Below are positions 9,920 through 18,431 of a DNA stretch of 64,000 bases, in pieces. The DNA comes from DATDPM01 sp963841995. Lineage in GTDB: Bacteria > Pseudomonadota > Alphaproteobacteria > DATDPM01. Each line of letters begins with the position of its first letter. Within the stretch, counting starts at the first letter, position 1. The DNA is taken from assembly GCA_963841995.1 (NCBI GenBank), contig CAWJEX010000001.1:62001-126000 (forward strand). Reading direction: 5' to 3'. A program made the position numbers and the translations under genes. The notes beneath the pieces are model-generated. The model did no database searches and had not been told where the DNA came from. It saw only the letters and a list, made by a program, of their open reading frames with translations.

Positions 9920-10251
9920 GGGTTGGACGCCTCGATATGCGACTCTGGATTGGGAGCCAAAAGAGTCTCACAAAATTCGTGAGGCGTTAACCAACAAATG
10001 TGGCCTGGGGCCGACAATGGGTTCGCATGTTCCAATATCCAGTATGGCAGTCTACTGTTGACGCTGAGTCGGGGTATCGCGGTGGCACTGATCACAGAGG
10101 GCTTGAACGCCTGCCTCGACTGGTTGCCCAAGCGCATCCTGGTCGTTCTGGTTCACAACAAGTTTAAGACTTCACCACCGGCCGAGCGATCGCGTATCGT
10201 GGTGAAAGCTAACAAAGCTGGCTCGTTTGCAACGTTTGTTGGAGCAGCAAG
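9920..10251. other. Divergent intergenic region
   Basis: About 330 bases separate the acyltransferase (minus) from the next gene (plus), so promoters for both should lie here. I could not assign clear -35/-10 pairs. The open frame that spans it matches nothing known. Confidence 0.4.
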
Positions 10252-11655
10252 TTGAGCGTTGTGGAGAAACTTGTCATTTACACGATTGGTACGCTGCTGC
10301 TTTGCTCAGCGGCCGCGTACAATGGATATCCGCTGGTTTTTTTCGATAGCGGAGCATATCTCCGCGCGTTTATCGAATTCCATAATTTGCCGGACCGCCC
10401 GATCTTCTACAGTATCTTTGTCGGACTGCTCCATTGGCGGTGGAGCTTATGGCCGATTGTATTTGGTCAGTCTTTGATCACGGTATTCGTTGTCGAGCGA
10501 ACTCTAGCGCATCTCGTACCGAGATATTCTACGGGCGTTGCGTTCGGCGTTTTGTTCGCCTTAACCGTGGCAACAAGCCTTCCTTGGTTTACTGGCCAAA
10601 TTATGCCAGATTTCTTTACCCCTCTCCTCGTACCGACGATTTATCTTGTTGTCCTCGAACGAGATAGTTTGGCGCGCTTAGAATATATAGTATTCTTGCT
10701 TATCCTCTATATCGCTGAGGCAACACACTATACACATATTGCTCTCACGCTCGGGCTGCTCTTGTTTCTGAGCACCGTCGCTGTCGCATTAAGAGTGATG
10801 CCATTGCGAAATCTCCTTCCTGTTGGGGTCGTCACGGCAACAGCCATAATTTCGATTTACGCGGTAAATTACGTAGAACGACGCGAATTAGTTTTCGCTC
10901 CATACAGCTCAATCTTCCTTCTCGACCGGCTGCTGGCTTATGGCACAGCGCAAGAATACCTCAGCGATAACTGTGCACTTAAGTATTACGAAATCTGTCC
11001 TTACGTCGACGAACTGAAAAAGCTACGCGGATCCGGGGGATTCCAGTGGGATCAGTCCGGGGTTCTTCCAAGGATCGGGGGTCCAGAGCACTACCGATTT
11101 GAGGCGCAAAAGCTTGTGCGCGACATAGTGCTCAACGCTCCGATCAAGCACCTTTGGCTGGTGCTTGGAGCAACAGCCGAGCAATTGTTTAATTTTCCGA
11201 CCGGCCGCCAATTTGGCTCTTATGGTGAGGGCACTCAGATCTATCGAATGATTGCGACGTATTTTCCCGGAGAGTTGGGCGCCTACCTGTCCTCCAAGGA
11301 ATACTTAGGCACTTTAGATCTCGGTTTTATCAACGCAATCGATATTCCAGTCGCCTATTGTTCTTTGGTCGCGTTCGCAGGACTGTTTGTTCTGGCGATC
11401 GCCAAGCGGGACGTAAAGCTCGTGACGTTGATGACGATTGTACTCCTATCCTTGTTGGGCAATGCTTTTCTCTGCGGCGCCTTATCATCGGGGGACACGC
11501 GCTATCAAAGTCGGCTAATGCCACTCGTCTCATTAGTCGTAATCGTTGGCGTCTGTCGCATTTGGTCTATGAAATCTAGTGTTCTGTCCCAGAGATACGG
11601 TGACAAAGTTTGGCGACTTTTTCGAGGTTTGAGTTGGCGGTTGCAGTCCAGATGA
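10252..11655 (+). CDS. Polytopic membrane protein of unknown function
   Basis: The protein has 467 residues, with TTG at 10252 as the likely start and GTG at 10261 as an alternative. About ten hydrophobic segments surround a central periplasmic loop of roughly 130 residues (from about residue 220) containing Cys243 and Cys250. The early motif FFDSGAYLRAF places an Asp after the first helix, as in GT-C type transferases, but I cannot assign a family. The composition is clearly more AT-rich than the gene at 11909. The C-terminus may be altered, since an unrelated antisense signal-peptide start lies immediately downstream. Confidence 0.65.
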   Translation: MSVVEKLVIYTIGTLLLCSAAAYNGYPLVFFDSGAYLRAFIEFHNLPDRPIFYSIFVGLLHWRWSLWPIVFGQSLITVFVVERTLAHLVPRYSTGVAFGVLFALTVATSLPWFTGQIMPDFFTPLLVPTIYLVVLERDSLARLEYIVFLLILYIAEATHYTHIALTLGLLLFLSTVAVALRVMPLRNLLPVGVVTATAIISIYAVNYVERRELVFAPYSSIFLLDRLLAYGTAQEYLSDNCALKYYEICPYVDELKKLRGSGGFQWDQSGVLPRIGGPEHYRFEAQKLVRDIVLNAPIKHLWLVLGATAEQLFNFPTGRQFGSYGEGTQIYRMIATYFPGELGAYLSSKEYLGTLDLGFINAIDIPVAYCSLVAFAGLFVLAIAKRDVKLVTLMTIVLLSLLGNAFLCGALSSGDTRYQSRLMPLVSLVVIVGVCRIWSMKSSVLSQRYGDKVWRLFRGLSWRLQSR

Positions 11656-11729
11656 ACGGGGACCGGATGACTTGACACCATGAATATCAGGTACACCGCA
11701 AAGGCCCAGGCGAGCGCCGAAAGTTTCAT
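11505..11729 (-). pseudogene. Orphan signal-peptide start, probably truncated gene
   Basis: The ATG at 11729 on the minus strand is preceded by a near-perfect ribosome site (AAGGAGG, six bases upstream) and encodes MKLSALAWAFAVYLIFMV, a secretion-signal-like N-terminus. After about 20 residues the frame runs antisense into the 3' end of the 10252-11655 gene, and the residues look non-coding (HLDCNRQLKPRKSRQT). It appears to be the start of a secreted protein cut off by rearrangement. A weak promoter-like TTGCAC, 16 bases, TAAAAT lies upstream (minus strand, about 11764-11791). Confidence 0.4.
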
Positions 11730-11908
11730 GGGTGTCCTCCTTAAACAGCCGCAATCACATGAATAATTTTACGCGGTATCGGCTCGCGTGCAAAGGGTTA
11801 GGGGGGCGGCCGATGGACTTCCTCTAGAATTAGAAAACGGTAACTGGACGGAAATTGTTCGGACCTGTATGCCTAACCTCGCGGCGACGATAGGGGCTAC
11901 GTCGGATT

Positions 11909-13576
11909 ATGTCATATCCGGATGACAAGGCCATCGGGCGAATCGAGACCACGATCGGAAGCCGCGAGCAGATCGAGTGCGCGCTCGTCGCAGCGATTCT
12001 CGTTGCGGCCTCAGCACTCCTGCTTGCGACATCGCCCGTCGATGGTGATTTTTCTTGGAGCGATGCGCCGCGCCACGCGCTTAACGGCGCCTTCGTCAAG
12101 GATTTCGTGACGGCGCACCCGTGGCGCGATCCAGTCGGCTGGGCGGTCCGGTATTACCTGCAATATCCAGCGCTCACGATCCTGTTTTATCCGCCGCTCT
12201 TCTACGTCGTGGAAGCAGCGTTGTATGGCTTGTTCGGCGTCCACCACTTCGTGGCGCAGGCGGCGGTGGCCGCATTCACCCTCGTCTTGGCTGCCGGGTC
12301 TTATGGCATCGCGCGCAATGTTCTGCCGAGATGGTCGGCCGCCGGGCTGAGCTTGATGGTAATCGGTGTGCCGGAAGCGGCGCTTTGGGGACGACAGGTC
12401 ATGCTCGACATCCCTGCCTATGCCGCGCTCGTTGCATGCGTATATTTTTTCGTCAAACACCTGCGCACGTTAGAGCCTCGCTGGATTTACCTGGCGGCCA
12501 TGGCGGAGTTGGCGGCGGTCTATATCAAGCTCAACGCCGTCTTCATCATGCCGGTTCTCGGCGTCGTTTTCCTCGTCGCTCGGGGCCGAGGCGCGTTGCG
12601 GGACCGGCATATAATCCGAATCGCTCTCTTGGGTGCCGCGGCGTTGGTGCCCGCGATCTTCATGACACTATATTTCGGTGCCGCCAACGTGGAGTCGGTT
12701 GCAGGACGGGAGAGTGACTTTTCAAGGACAAGCCTCGAAGCGTGGCTCTTCTATGGGAAGGCGATCCCGCACGAACTCGGATATCTGACAGTGCTGCTGG
12801 CCATTTTGGGTTTTGGCGCAACCGTGCGGCGCGGGATATTGCCGAATGAACTCTGGTTTACATGGTTGGTGATCGGCTGGTTTTGTTTTGGATACGTCTT
12901 CTTCTCCATGATTGGCGTGCGCGAAGAACGGCACATACTTATGGCGCTCTTTCCGCTGCTGCTCTGGGCAATGCTGGCGGTCGACCGGCTACTCCCGGCT
13001 CACCTGGTGCAGCCGGTCTCGCTAGCGCTCGGTGTGGGGACGCTCGCCTACAGTCTGTTGTTTTGTCCGGTGCCGCGCGTCGGGGGCTATGCCGCTGTTG
13101 CCGATTATGTCGCTAAGAATGCTCCGCACGACGCGATCATCCTCTATTCCGGATACCGGGACGCGAATTTCATCTTCAACATGCGTACGCACGAGGACCG
13201 CCGTGACGTTTCAATCGTGCGCGCCGACAAGCTGCTCCTCAGAGTGGCGGTCGAACGCAGTCGCGGAGTTGGACAAACTGATTACGATAAGCAGGCCATC
13301 GCGCAGATGCTTCGGGACCTGGGCGTCGATTTGATCGTCTACCAACCCGGCTTCTGGGAGGATTTGCGACAAATGGCGCGCTTCGCCTCGGTATTGCATA
13401 TGCCGGATTTCGAGCAAGTTTCCAGCTTCGACATTACGGGGAACATCAGCCAATCGGACAATAACATCGTCGAAATTTACCGCCCCACCTATCACGTCGA
13501 GCACACAAACCGGACCATACAACTGGACATGCCCATCATACGGGACAAGTTCCAGGGCCCTATTGGCCGGCAATAG
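11909..13576 (+). CDS. GT39/ArnT-like membrane glycosyltransferase
   Basis: This 555-residue protein has about eleven membrane segments. The periplasmic loop after helix 1 carries SWSDAPRHALNGAFVKDF, the Asp-containing D-x-x-R-H-x-x-N-G pattern of dolichyl-/polyprenyl-phosphate-sugar transferases (GT-C, GT39/83). A soluble C-terminal stretch follows from about residue 390. Such enzymes move a sugar from a polyprenyl carrier onto protein, lipid A or polysaccharide on the periplasmic face. The convergent downstream gene encodes a DPM1-like GT2-GtrA fusion that could make and flip such a donor; pairing is inference. Confidence 0.8.
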   Translation: MSYPDDKAIGRIETTIGSREQIECALVAAILVAASALLLATSPVDGDFSWSDAPRHALNGAFVKDFVTAHPWRDPVGWAVRYYLQYPALTILFYPPLFYVVEAALYGLFGVHHFVAQAAVAAFTLVLAAGSYGIARNVLPRWSAAGLSLMVIGVPEAALWGRQVMLDIPAYAALVACVYFFVKHLRTLEPRWIYLAAMAELAAVYIKLNAVFIMPVLGVVFLVARGRGALRDRHIIRIALLGAAALVPAIFMTLYFGAANVESVAGRESDFSRTSLEAWLFYGKAIPHELGYLTVLLAILGFGATVRRGILPNELWFTWLVIGWFCFGYVFFSMIGVREERHILMALFPLLLWAMLAVDRLLPAHLVQPVSLALGVGTLAYSLLFCPVPRVGGYAAVADYVAKNAPHDAIILYSGYRDANFIFNMRTHEDRRDVSIVRADKLLLRVAVERSRGVGQTDYDKQAIAQMLRDLGVDLIVYQPGFWEDLRQMARFASVLHMPDFEQVSSFDITGNISQSDNNIVEIYRPTYHVEHTNRTIQLDMPIIRDKFQGPIGRQ

Positions 13577-13628
13577 CTTGTCGCCAGATCTCGGCGGTTT
13601 CCGAACCAAGTAAAAAAGCGTGACCGGA

Positions 13629-14717
13629 TTACTTTCGCCCCCACGTGAAGACGGAGGATACCGCGTAGTTCCAGACGACACCGACCAGGGCGCCAGCGAG
13701 TCCTGATACCCACCAGGCATAATGCTCTTGGAACAGAGCTGAGGCGACGCCAACGTTTCCTACGGCGCCGATCCCGCATATTGTGTAAAACGACAAGAGC
13801 CCGCGTAGAAATTTCGCGCCGTGAAGTCGCTGGTCCCGGTAGGTAAGGGCATTGTTGAGCACAAAATTGCTGGTCATCGCGGTCATCGTCGCGAGAGCCT
13901 GCGATAGCGGGAAGCTGGCAACGAACAACGCTAGGCGGAGTGTGAGAAGATGCACAGCAATACCGGAAAAGCCCACCGCCGCAAATAGAACGAAGCGCAC
14001 TGGCACGAAGCGGCCGACAAGCTTGTCCAGAAGCAGCATCAAGTATTCCCAAGCGACGAAACTGTCGAGTTTGCTTTCGCCGTGCAATCGCTGGCCAAAA
14101 ACGTATGGCATTTCCGCAAACTTGTAGGGTGTTGATGTCGATGCGAATAGATCGAGGAGGATCTTGAAGCCCTGGCCCGAGAGGCGGCGCACGGCGCCCT
14201 CGAAGGCTGGGCGTGTAATCATGAAAAACCCGCTCATCGGGTCGCGGAGCTCTTCGCTGACGACTAGACGAGCGAGTCGGGTCGCATGCTTGCTGATCAC
14301 CGCCCGGCCTCCGTCCCAATTGCCAATTCCACCGCCGGTCGTGTAGCGGCTGCCCACGACGATATCGAGCCCCTTGTCTTTTATCGCGTCGAGCATCGTC
14401 GGTAGCAACTTTTCGTCATGCTGCAGATCGGCATCGATGACAGCGATATAGGGGGCACTACTCGCCAATATGCCCTCGATCACCGCCGTTGACAGTCCGC
14501 GTCGGCCGATCCGCTGGACACAGCGAACGCGCCGATCCGTCTGTGCGATCTCTCGCACTTTGTCGGCGGTGCCGTCCGGAGAATCATCGTCGACGTATAT
14601 AACCTCCCAATCAATTCCTGCGAGGGCTGCTTCCAGCCGCTCGATCAGCGGTTCGACGTTATACCGTTCATTGAAACTAGGAACGATGACGGTGAGTTCG
14701 ATCATGTGTCTTTTCAT
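13629..14717 (-). CDS. DPM1-like GT2 glycosyltransferase fused to GtrA domain
   Basis: From the ATG at 14717 the protein has 362 residues. The N-terminal GT-A domain shows ELTVIVPSFNERYNVEPLI, VIYVDDDSPDGTAD and AVIDADLQHDEKLLP (DxD-like), then DPMSGFFMITR. A GtrA domain fills the last about 125 residues (RFVLFAAVGFSGIAVHLL to WNYAVSSVFTW). This is the polyprenol-phosphate-mannose or -glucose synthase type with its membrane partner fused on. It should make undecaprenyl-phosphate-sugar for periplasmic transferases such as the neighbour at 11909. ATG at 14705 is an alternative start. Confidence 0.88.
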   Translation of the reverse strand: MKRHMIELTVIVPSFNERYNVEPLIERLEAALAGIDWEVIYVDDDSPDGTADKVREIAQTDRRVRCVQRIGRRGLSTAVIEGILASSAPYIAVIDADLQHDEKLLPTMLDAIKDKGLDIVVGSRYTTGGGIGNWDGGRAVISKHATRLARLVVSEELRDPMSGFFMITRPAFEGAVRRLSGQGFKILLDLFASTSTPYKFAEMPYVFGQRLHGESKLDSFVAWEYLMLLLDKLVGRFVPVRFVLFAAVGFSGIAVHLLTLRLALFVASFPLSQALATMTAMTSNFVLNNALTYRDQRLHGAKFLRGLLSFYTICGIGAVGNVGVASALFQEHYAWWVSGLAGALVGVVWNYAVSSVFTWGRK

Positions 14718-14814
14718 CGAGTGAGCCACTCCCCATTCATTGGACAGTTTCGGCTGTAATTTAACCTACAGTCCGGGCCTGCCGATCGGGTTTCATATCA
14801 CGCTCGTTACGCCA

Positions 14815-14818
14815 CTAG
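14815..14818 (+). repeat. CTAG target duplication, left copy
   Basis: CTAG lies directly outside the left inverted repeat and is matched by CTAG at 16139-16142 outside the right repeat. Because CTAG is itself a palindrome, the apparent duplication is slightly less certain than a longer one. Confidence 0.65.
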
Positions 14819-16138
14819 CAGGCTGCTGAAAAAGTCGGTTTACGGCGCGATTTGAGTGTGATTCGGTACGCGCATGCGCTTCGGCATGTAAGTTTCTGCG
14901 GTCGAGGAGGGATGCGATGCGCGGTGAGGACGAGCGGCGGGAAGAACTTTTCAGCTATGTGAGCCTGGAGAAGCGTATCCCGGCGGATCATCCGTTGCGG
15001 GCAATCCGCACCCTTGTCGACGAGGCCCTTGGCAAGCTGTCGCGAACCTTCGACAGGCTTTATGCGCGGGACGGACGGCCGTCGATCCCGCCGGAGCGCC
15101 TGTTGCGGGCGCTGCTGCTGCAAGCTTTTTACACGGTGCGTTCCGAACGGCAGTTGATGGAGCAACTCGACTACAATCTTTTGTTCCGCTGGTTCGTCGG
15201 TTTGTCGGCGGACGAGCCGGTGCGGGACGCCACGGTGTTTTGCAAGAACCGCGACCGGCTTCTGGAAGGCGAGATCGCGGCCAAGTTCCTGGCCAGCGTG
15301 CTGAACCTGCCGCCGGTGCGCCAACTGCTGTCGAGCGAACACTTCTCGGTCGATGGTACGCTGATCGAGGCGTGGGCCAGCCTGAAGAGCTTTGTGCCGA
15401 AGGACGCGGCGCCGCCGGGGAGCCGGGGAACGGGCCGCAATGCCGAACGGGACTTCCACGGCGAGAAACGATCGAACGAAACGCATACCTCGACGACCGA
15501 CCCCGAGGCGCGCCTGTTCCGGAAAGGACAAGGCAAAGAGGCCAAGCGTTGCTACCTGGGTCACATCATGACGGAGAACCGTCACAGTTTGATCGTCGAC
15601 GCGAGGCCGGCCAGGGCCAACGGCACCGCTGCACGGGCCACTGGCCTCGACGTGATCGAGGACAACGCCGGTCCAAGAAGCACGGTCGGGGGCGACAAAA
15701 ACTACGACACCGCCGACTTCGTGGCCGGTTGCCGCAAACGCGGATGCGTCCTGCACGTCGCCCAGAACAATGCCTTTCGCCGCTCGGCGATCGATGAGCG
15801 GACCACGCGTCATCCCGGCTATGCCGTCGGTCAAGTCCAGCGCAAGCGGATCGAAGAGCCGTTCGGCTGGATGAAGACCATCGGCGGGCTGCGCAAGACC
15901 CGTCATCGCGGGCGCCTGCTCGTTGAATGGTTCTTCGTTCTCACCGCCGCCGCTTATAACCTCATCGGCATTCCCAAAATCCTGGCCGCGACGGGATGAG
16001 TTTGACGGGAGCATCGAAGATGACGCCGCAACAGATCGAAAATTGCGCGCTTGCCGCCCTCCCGCAATCATCGCGACTGTTCGCGTCTCGCCAGCCGTCA
16101 CCAAAATCCACCGAAAATCGCGCTTTTTCAGCAACCTG
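14819..16138 (+). mobile_element. Intact IS5/IS1182-like insertion sequence
   Basis: This 1,320-base element has imperfect terminal inverted repeats: CAGGCTGCTGAAAAAG at the left and, reverse-complemented, CAGGTTGCTGAAAAAG at the right. It is flanked by a CTAG duplication (14815-14818 and 16139-16142). One transposase gene with all catalytic residues lies inside. The element sits directly against a partial IS3, so it inserted at the IS3 edge. Confidence 0.85.
14917..15999 (+). CDS. IS5/IS1182-like transposase
   Basis: This 360-residue DDE transposase has a DUF772-like N-terminal domain (RPSIPPERLLRALLLQAFYT) and a catalytic core. The three acidic positions are visible as FSVDGTLIEAW, GGDKNYDTADF and RIEEPFGWMKTIGGLRK. 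It is full length with no frame break, so this copy could be active. It is the only clearly intact transposase gene with both element ends in this region. Confidence 0.88.
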   Translation: MRGEDERREELFSYVSLEKRIPADHPLRAIRTLVDEALGKLSRTFDRLYARDGRPSIPPERLLRALLLQAFYTVRSERQLMEQLDYNLLFRWFVGLSADEPVRDATVFCKNRDRLLEGEIAAKFLASVLNLPPVRQLLSSEHFSVDGTLIEAWASLKSFVPKDAAPPGSRGTGRNAERDFHGEKRSNETHTSTTDPEARLFRKGQGKEAKRCYLGHIMTENRHSLIVDARPARANGTAARATGLDVIEDNAGPRSTVGGDKNYDTADFVAGCRKRGCVLHVAQNNAFRRSAIDERTTRHPGYAVGQVQRKRIEEPFGWMKTIGGLRKTRHRGRLLVEWFFVLTAAAYNLIGIPKILAATG

Positions 16139-16997
16139 CTAGGGCTGTCGGGTGGAGGGCCGGGCGCAAGCCCGGACCGGAAGCCGACAGCTTTTCTCGA
16201 TATACCGTAACCGGCGTCTCGCCGCCATGCGCGGCATGAGGGCGCCGGTGATTATAAAAGATCATCCAGTCGCCGATCCCCTGACGGGCCTCCCGCCCGC
16301 CCGAGAGAGCATGCAGATAGATGCGCTCGTACTTCATCGAGCGCCACAGCCGTTCGATGAAGATGTTGTCGAGGAACCAGCCGCGCCTATCCATCGAGAT
16401 GCGCACCCCGGTCCCTTTCAGCCGCTGCGTCCACGCCCACGATGTGAACTGGCTACCCTGATCGGTGTTGAAGATTTCCGGCGGGCCATGCCGGCCCAAC
16501 GCGTCATCCAGCGCGTCGACACAGAACTGCACGTCCATGGTGTTTGACAGACGCGACGCCAGAACCTTGCGGCTCCACCAGTCCATGACCGCCACCAGAT
16601 ACAGGAAGCCCTTCGCCAGCGGAATGTAGGTGATATCGGCGGACCACACCTGGTTGGGCCGGTCGATACTGACGCCCCGCAGCAGATACGGGTAAAGCTT
16701 GTGCCCCTTGGCGGGAATACTGGTCCGCGGCTGCCGGTAGATCGGCATCAACCCCATCAGCCGCATCAGGCGGCGAACCCGCTTGATGTTCACCGGATGC
16801 CCTTCGGCCCGCAGGTGCCACATCATCTGCCGCGCACCGTAGAACGGCGTCTCCAGGAACTGACGATCGATCTCGACCATCAGCCCGAGGTTCTCCGGAC
16901 TCTCGCCCCGGGGCACGTGATAGAAGGTCGACCGGCCGATCGACGCCAGCCGGCATTGCCGGGCAATCGACAGAGTAAGATGGTCGGGCTGGATCAT
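16128..16997 (-). CDS. IS3-family transposase OrfB
   Basis: The protein has 289 residues from the ATG at 16997, overlapping the orfA stop in ATGA. The rve/integrase core is intact, with NQVWSADITYIPLAKGFLYL (first Asp), EIFNTDQGSQFTS (second Asp) and DNIFIERLWRSMKYERIYLH (Glu). The last codons and stop lie across the junction with the neighbouring IS5-like element, so the natural C-terminus may be changed by a few residues. Confidence 0.85.
   Translation of the reverse strand: MIQPDHLTLSIARQCRLASIGRSTFYHVPRGESPENLGLMVEIDRQFLETPFYGARQMMWHLRAEGHPVNIKRVRRLMRLMGLMPIYRQPRTSIPAKGHKLYPYLLRGVSIDRPNQVWSADITYIPLAKGFLYLVAVMDWWSRKVLASRLSNTMDVQFCVDALDDALGRHGPPEIFNTDQGSQFTSWAWTQRLKGTGVRISMDRRGWFLDNIFIERLWRSMKYERIYLHALSGGREARQGIGDWMIFYNHRRPHAAHGGETPVTVYREKLSASGPGLRPALHPTALAGC
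16139..16142 (+). repeat. CTAG target duplication, right copy
   Basis: This is the second CTAG, at the right edge of the 14819-16138 element and adjoining the IS3 fragment. Confidence 0.65.
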
Positions 16998-17200
16998 CGC
17001 TTTGCGCTCCTGCCGGGGATTAGACGCAGCCCTCGCTCTAAAAAATCCCGTTCCACTGTCAGTTCGCCGATCTTGGCATGGAGTTCTTTGATCTGAGACG
17101 CATCCGTCCCCGACTCCGGATGGATGCGGCCACGCTGGAAGATGTCCGCCGCCCCTTCGAGCAGTGCCTTCTTCAATTGATGGATCATCGTTGTGTGAGC
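16143..17200 (-). mobile_element. IS3-family element, 5' truncated
   Basis: It contains a complete IS3-type orfB and only the last part of orfA, both on the minus strand. Its outer end near 16143 begins GCTGTCGGGTGGAGGGCCGG, and a matching CCGACAGC occurs 40 bases inside. The other end is missing: orfA stops matching at about 17200, where a decayed IS1380 begins. The element is therefore dead unless complemented. Confidence 0.7.
16994..17188 (-). pseudogene. IS3 OrfA, N-terminus missing
   Basis: The residues KKALLEGAADIFQRGRI, then IKELHAKIGELTVERDFLER, match the coiled-coil C-terminal half of IS3 OrfA. The helix-turn-helix N-terminal half (about 50 residues) is absent. A run of six T lies where IS3 elements often shift frame between orfA and orfB. 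Confidence 0.7.
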
Positions 17201-18222
17201 GGTTTACGAAGCTGCGGTCTCGACAAGCGAGATAGGACGTTTCGAAACCGATCGACTCACCTGTCCGGAGAATCTCGCCGCGCTCGCCAATCTTTCCGGG
17301 CGGTGGATCGACCGCGTGCACCGGCATCGTCCGCCGAAGCTTATCGTGCTCGACATCGATTCGAGCTAGAGCCCCACCTACGGCGAGCAAGAGGGCAGCG
17401 CGTACAATGGTCATTTCGGCTGCATCGGCTATCACCCGCTGTTGGTGTTCAATCAGTTCGGCGATATGGAGCGGTGCGCGCTGCGGCTCGGCAATGTTCA
17501 CAGCGCCGATGGCTGGAAGCGCATGCTGAGCCCGGTTGTCCAGCGTTATCGCGGCAAGGTCCCGTGCGTGTATTTTCGCGCCGACGGGGCCTTCCCCATG
17601 CCCGAGGTGTGTGAGTTCCTCAGAGCCGAGGGCATGAAGTGCACGATCCGCTTGCCAGCGAACAGAATCCTGCAGGACAAGATCGGACACCTGCTCACGC
17701 GTCCGGTCGGGCGTCCACCGAACGAGGTGCGACCGCTCCATGCGAGCTTCAGCTATCAGGTGCAAATCCGGAAGAAGCCGCGGTGCGTCGTTGCCAAGGT
17801 CGCGTCGTTGCCAAGGTCGAGTGGCATCAGGGCGAGCTTTATCCGCGCGTTGGGTTCATCGTCACCAACCTGGCGAGGCTGACGGAGCGCGTCGTGGCCT
17901 TCTACAATAAGCGCGTCACCTGCGAGCAGTAGATCAAAGAGGGCAAGGGCGCGATCAAGTGGACGCGGCTGTCATGGCGTTCGCTCTCCGCCAACGCGGT
18001 CCGGCTTCAGCTTCATGCTCTCGCCTACAATCTCGGCAATTTCATGCGGACGCTGGCGATGGCCGAGACGGCGGAGCCGTGGTCGTTGACCAGCTTGCGC
18101 GAGAAACTCATCAAGATCGGAGGGTTACGTTCCAAATGGCCGAGGTCCCGGTGCCGAGGAAATTGTTCGGGGAGATTCTGCTACTGATTAACGGCCTGCG
18201 ACCAAGACTGGCCCCAGTATAG
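17200..18222 (+). pseudogene. Decayed IS1380-family transposase
   Basis: Translated pieces match IS1380 transposases in order: ENLAALANLSGRWIDRVH, LDIDSS then an in-frame TAG, SPTYGEQEGSAYNGHFG, FNQFGDMERCALRLGNVHS, RPVGRPPNEVRPL and RVGFIVTNLARL. A stop replaces the usual Trp after TCEQ (about 17930), and the tail GAIKWTRLSW to REKLIKIGG follows. A 17-base tandem duplication at about 17784-17817 shifts the frame. The N-terminus is missing. It is clearly inactive. Confidence 0.85.
17784..17817 (+). repeat. 17-base tandem duplication inside IS1380 remnant
   Basis: The unit CGTCGTTGCCAAGGTCG occurs twice in a row. Seventeen is not a multiple of three, so the second copy throws the transposase out of frame; removing it restores VVAKVEWHQGELYPRVGF. 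Confidence 0.85.
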
Positions 18223-18431
18223 GAACTGGGGCAGCCGGACGCGTTATCACGACGGAGGGGTGCGTCCGAATGACGAGAAAAATGGCCAGATCAGCCCCCT
18301 CAACTAACGTTCGGGCTGCCCGAGGTGCCGGTTGCCGTCTGCACCTCGTGTCTGCCTTGCAGGAAGGCCGGAAAAGCCCGAATATTCACGCCAGATCGGG
18401 GGTCATCCGGGAAATCCGGGTCGAAGGCATT

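Noticed and set aside
14815..16134. 439-residue minus-strand frame
   Set aside because: It is a shadow of the IS5-like transposase gene, covering the inverted repeats as well.
16998..17765. N-terminal extension of the IS3 orfB frame
   Set aside because: It reads antisense through the IS1380 remnant; the true start is the ATG coupled to orfA at 16997.
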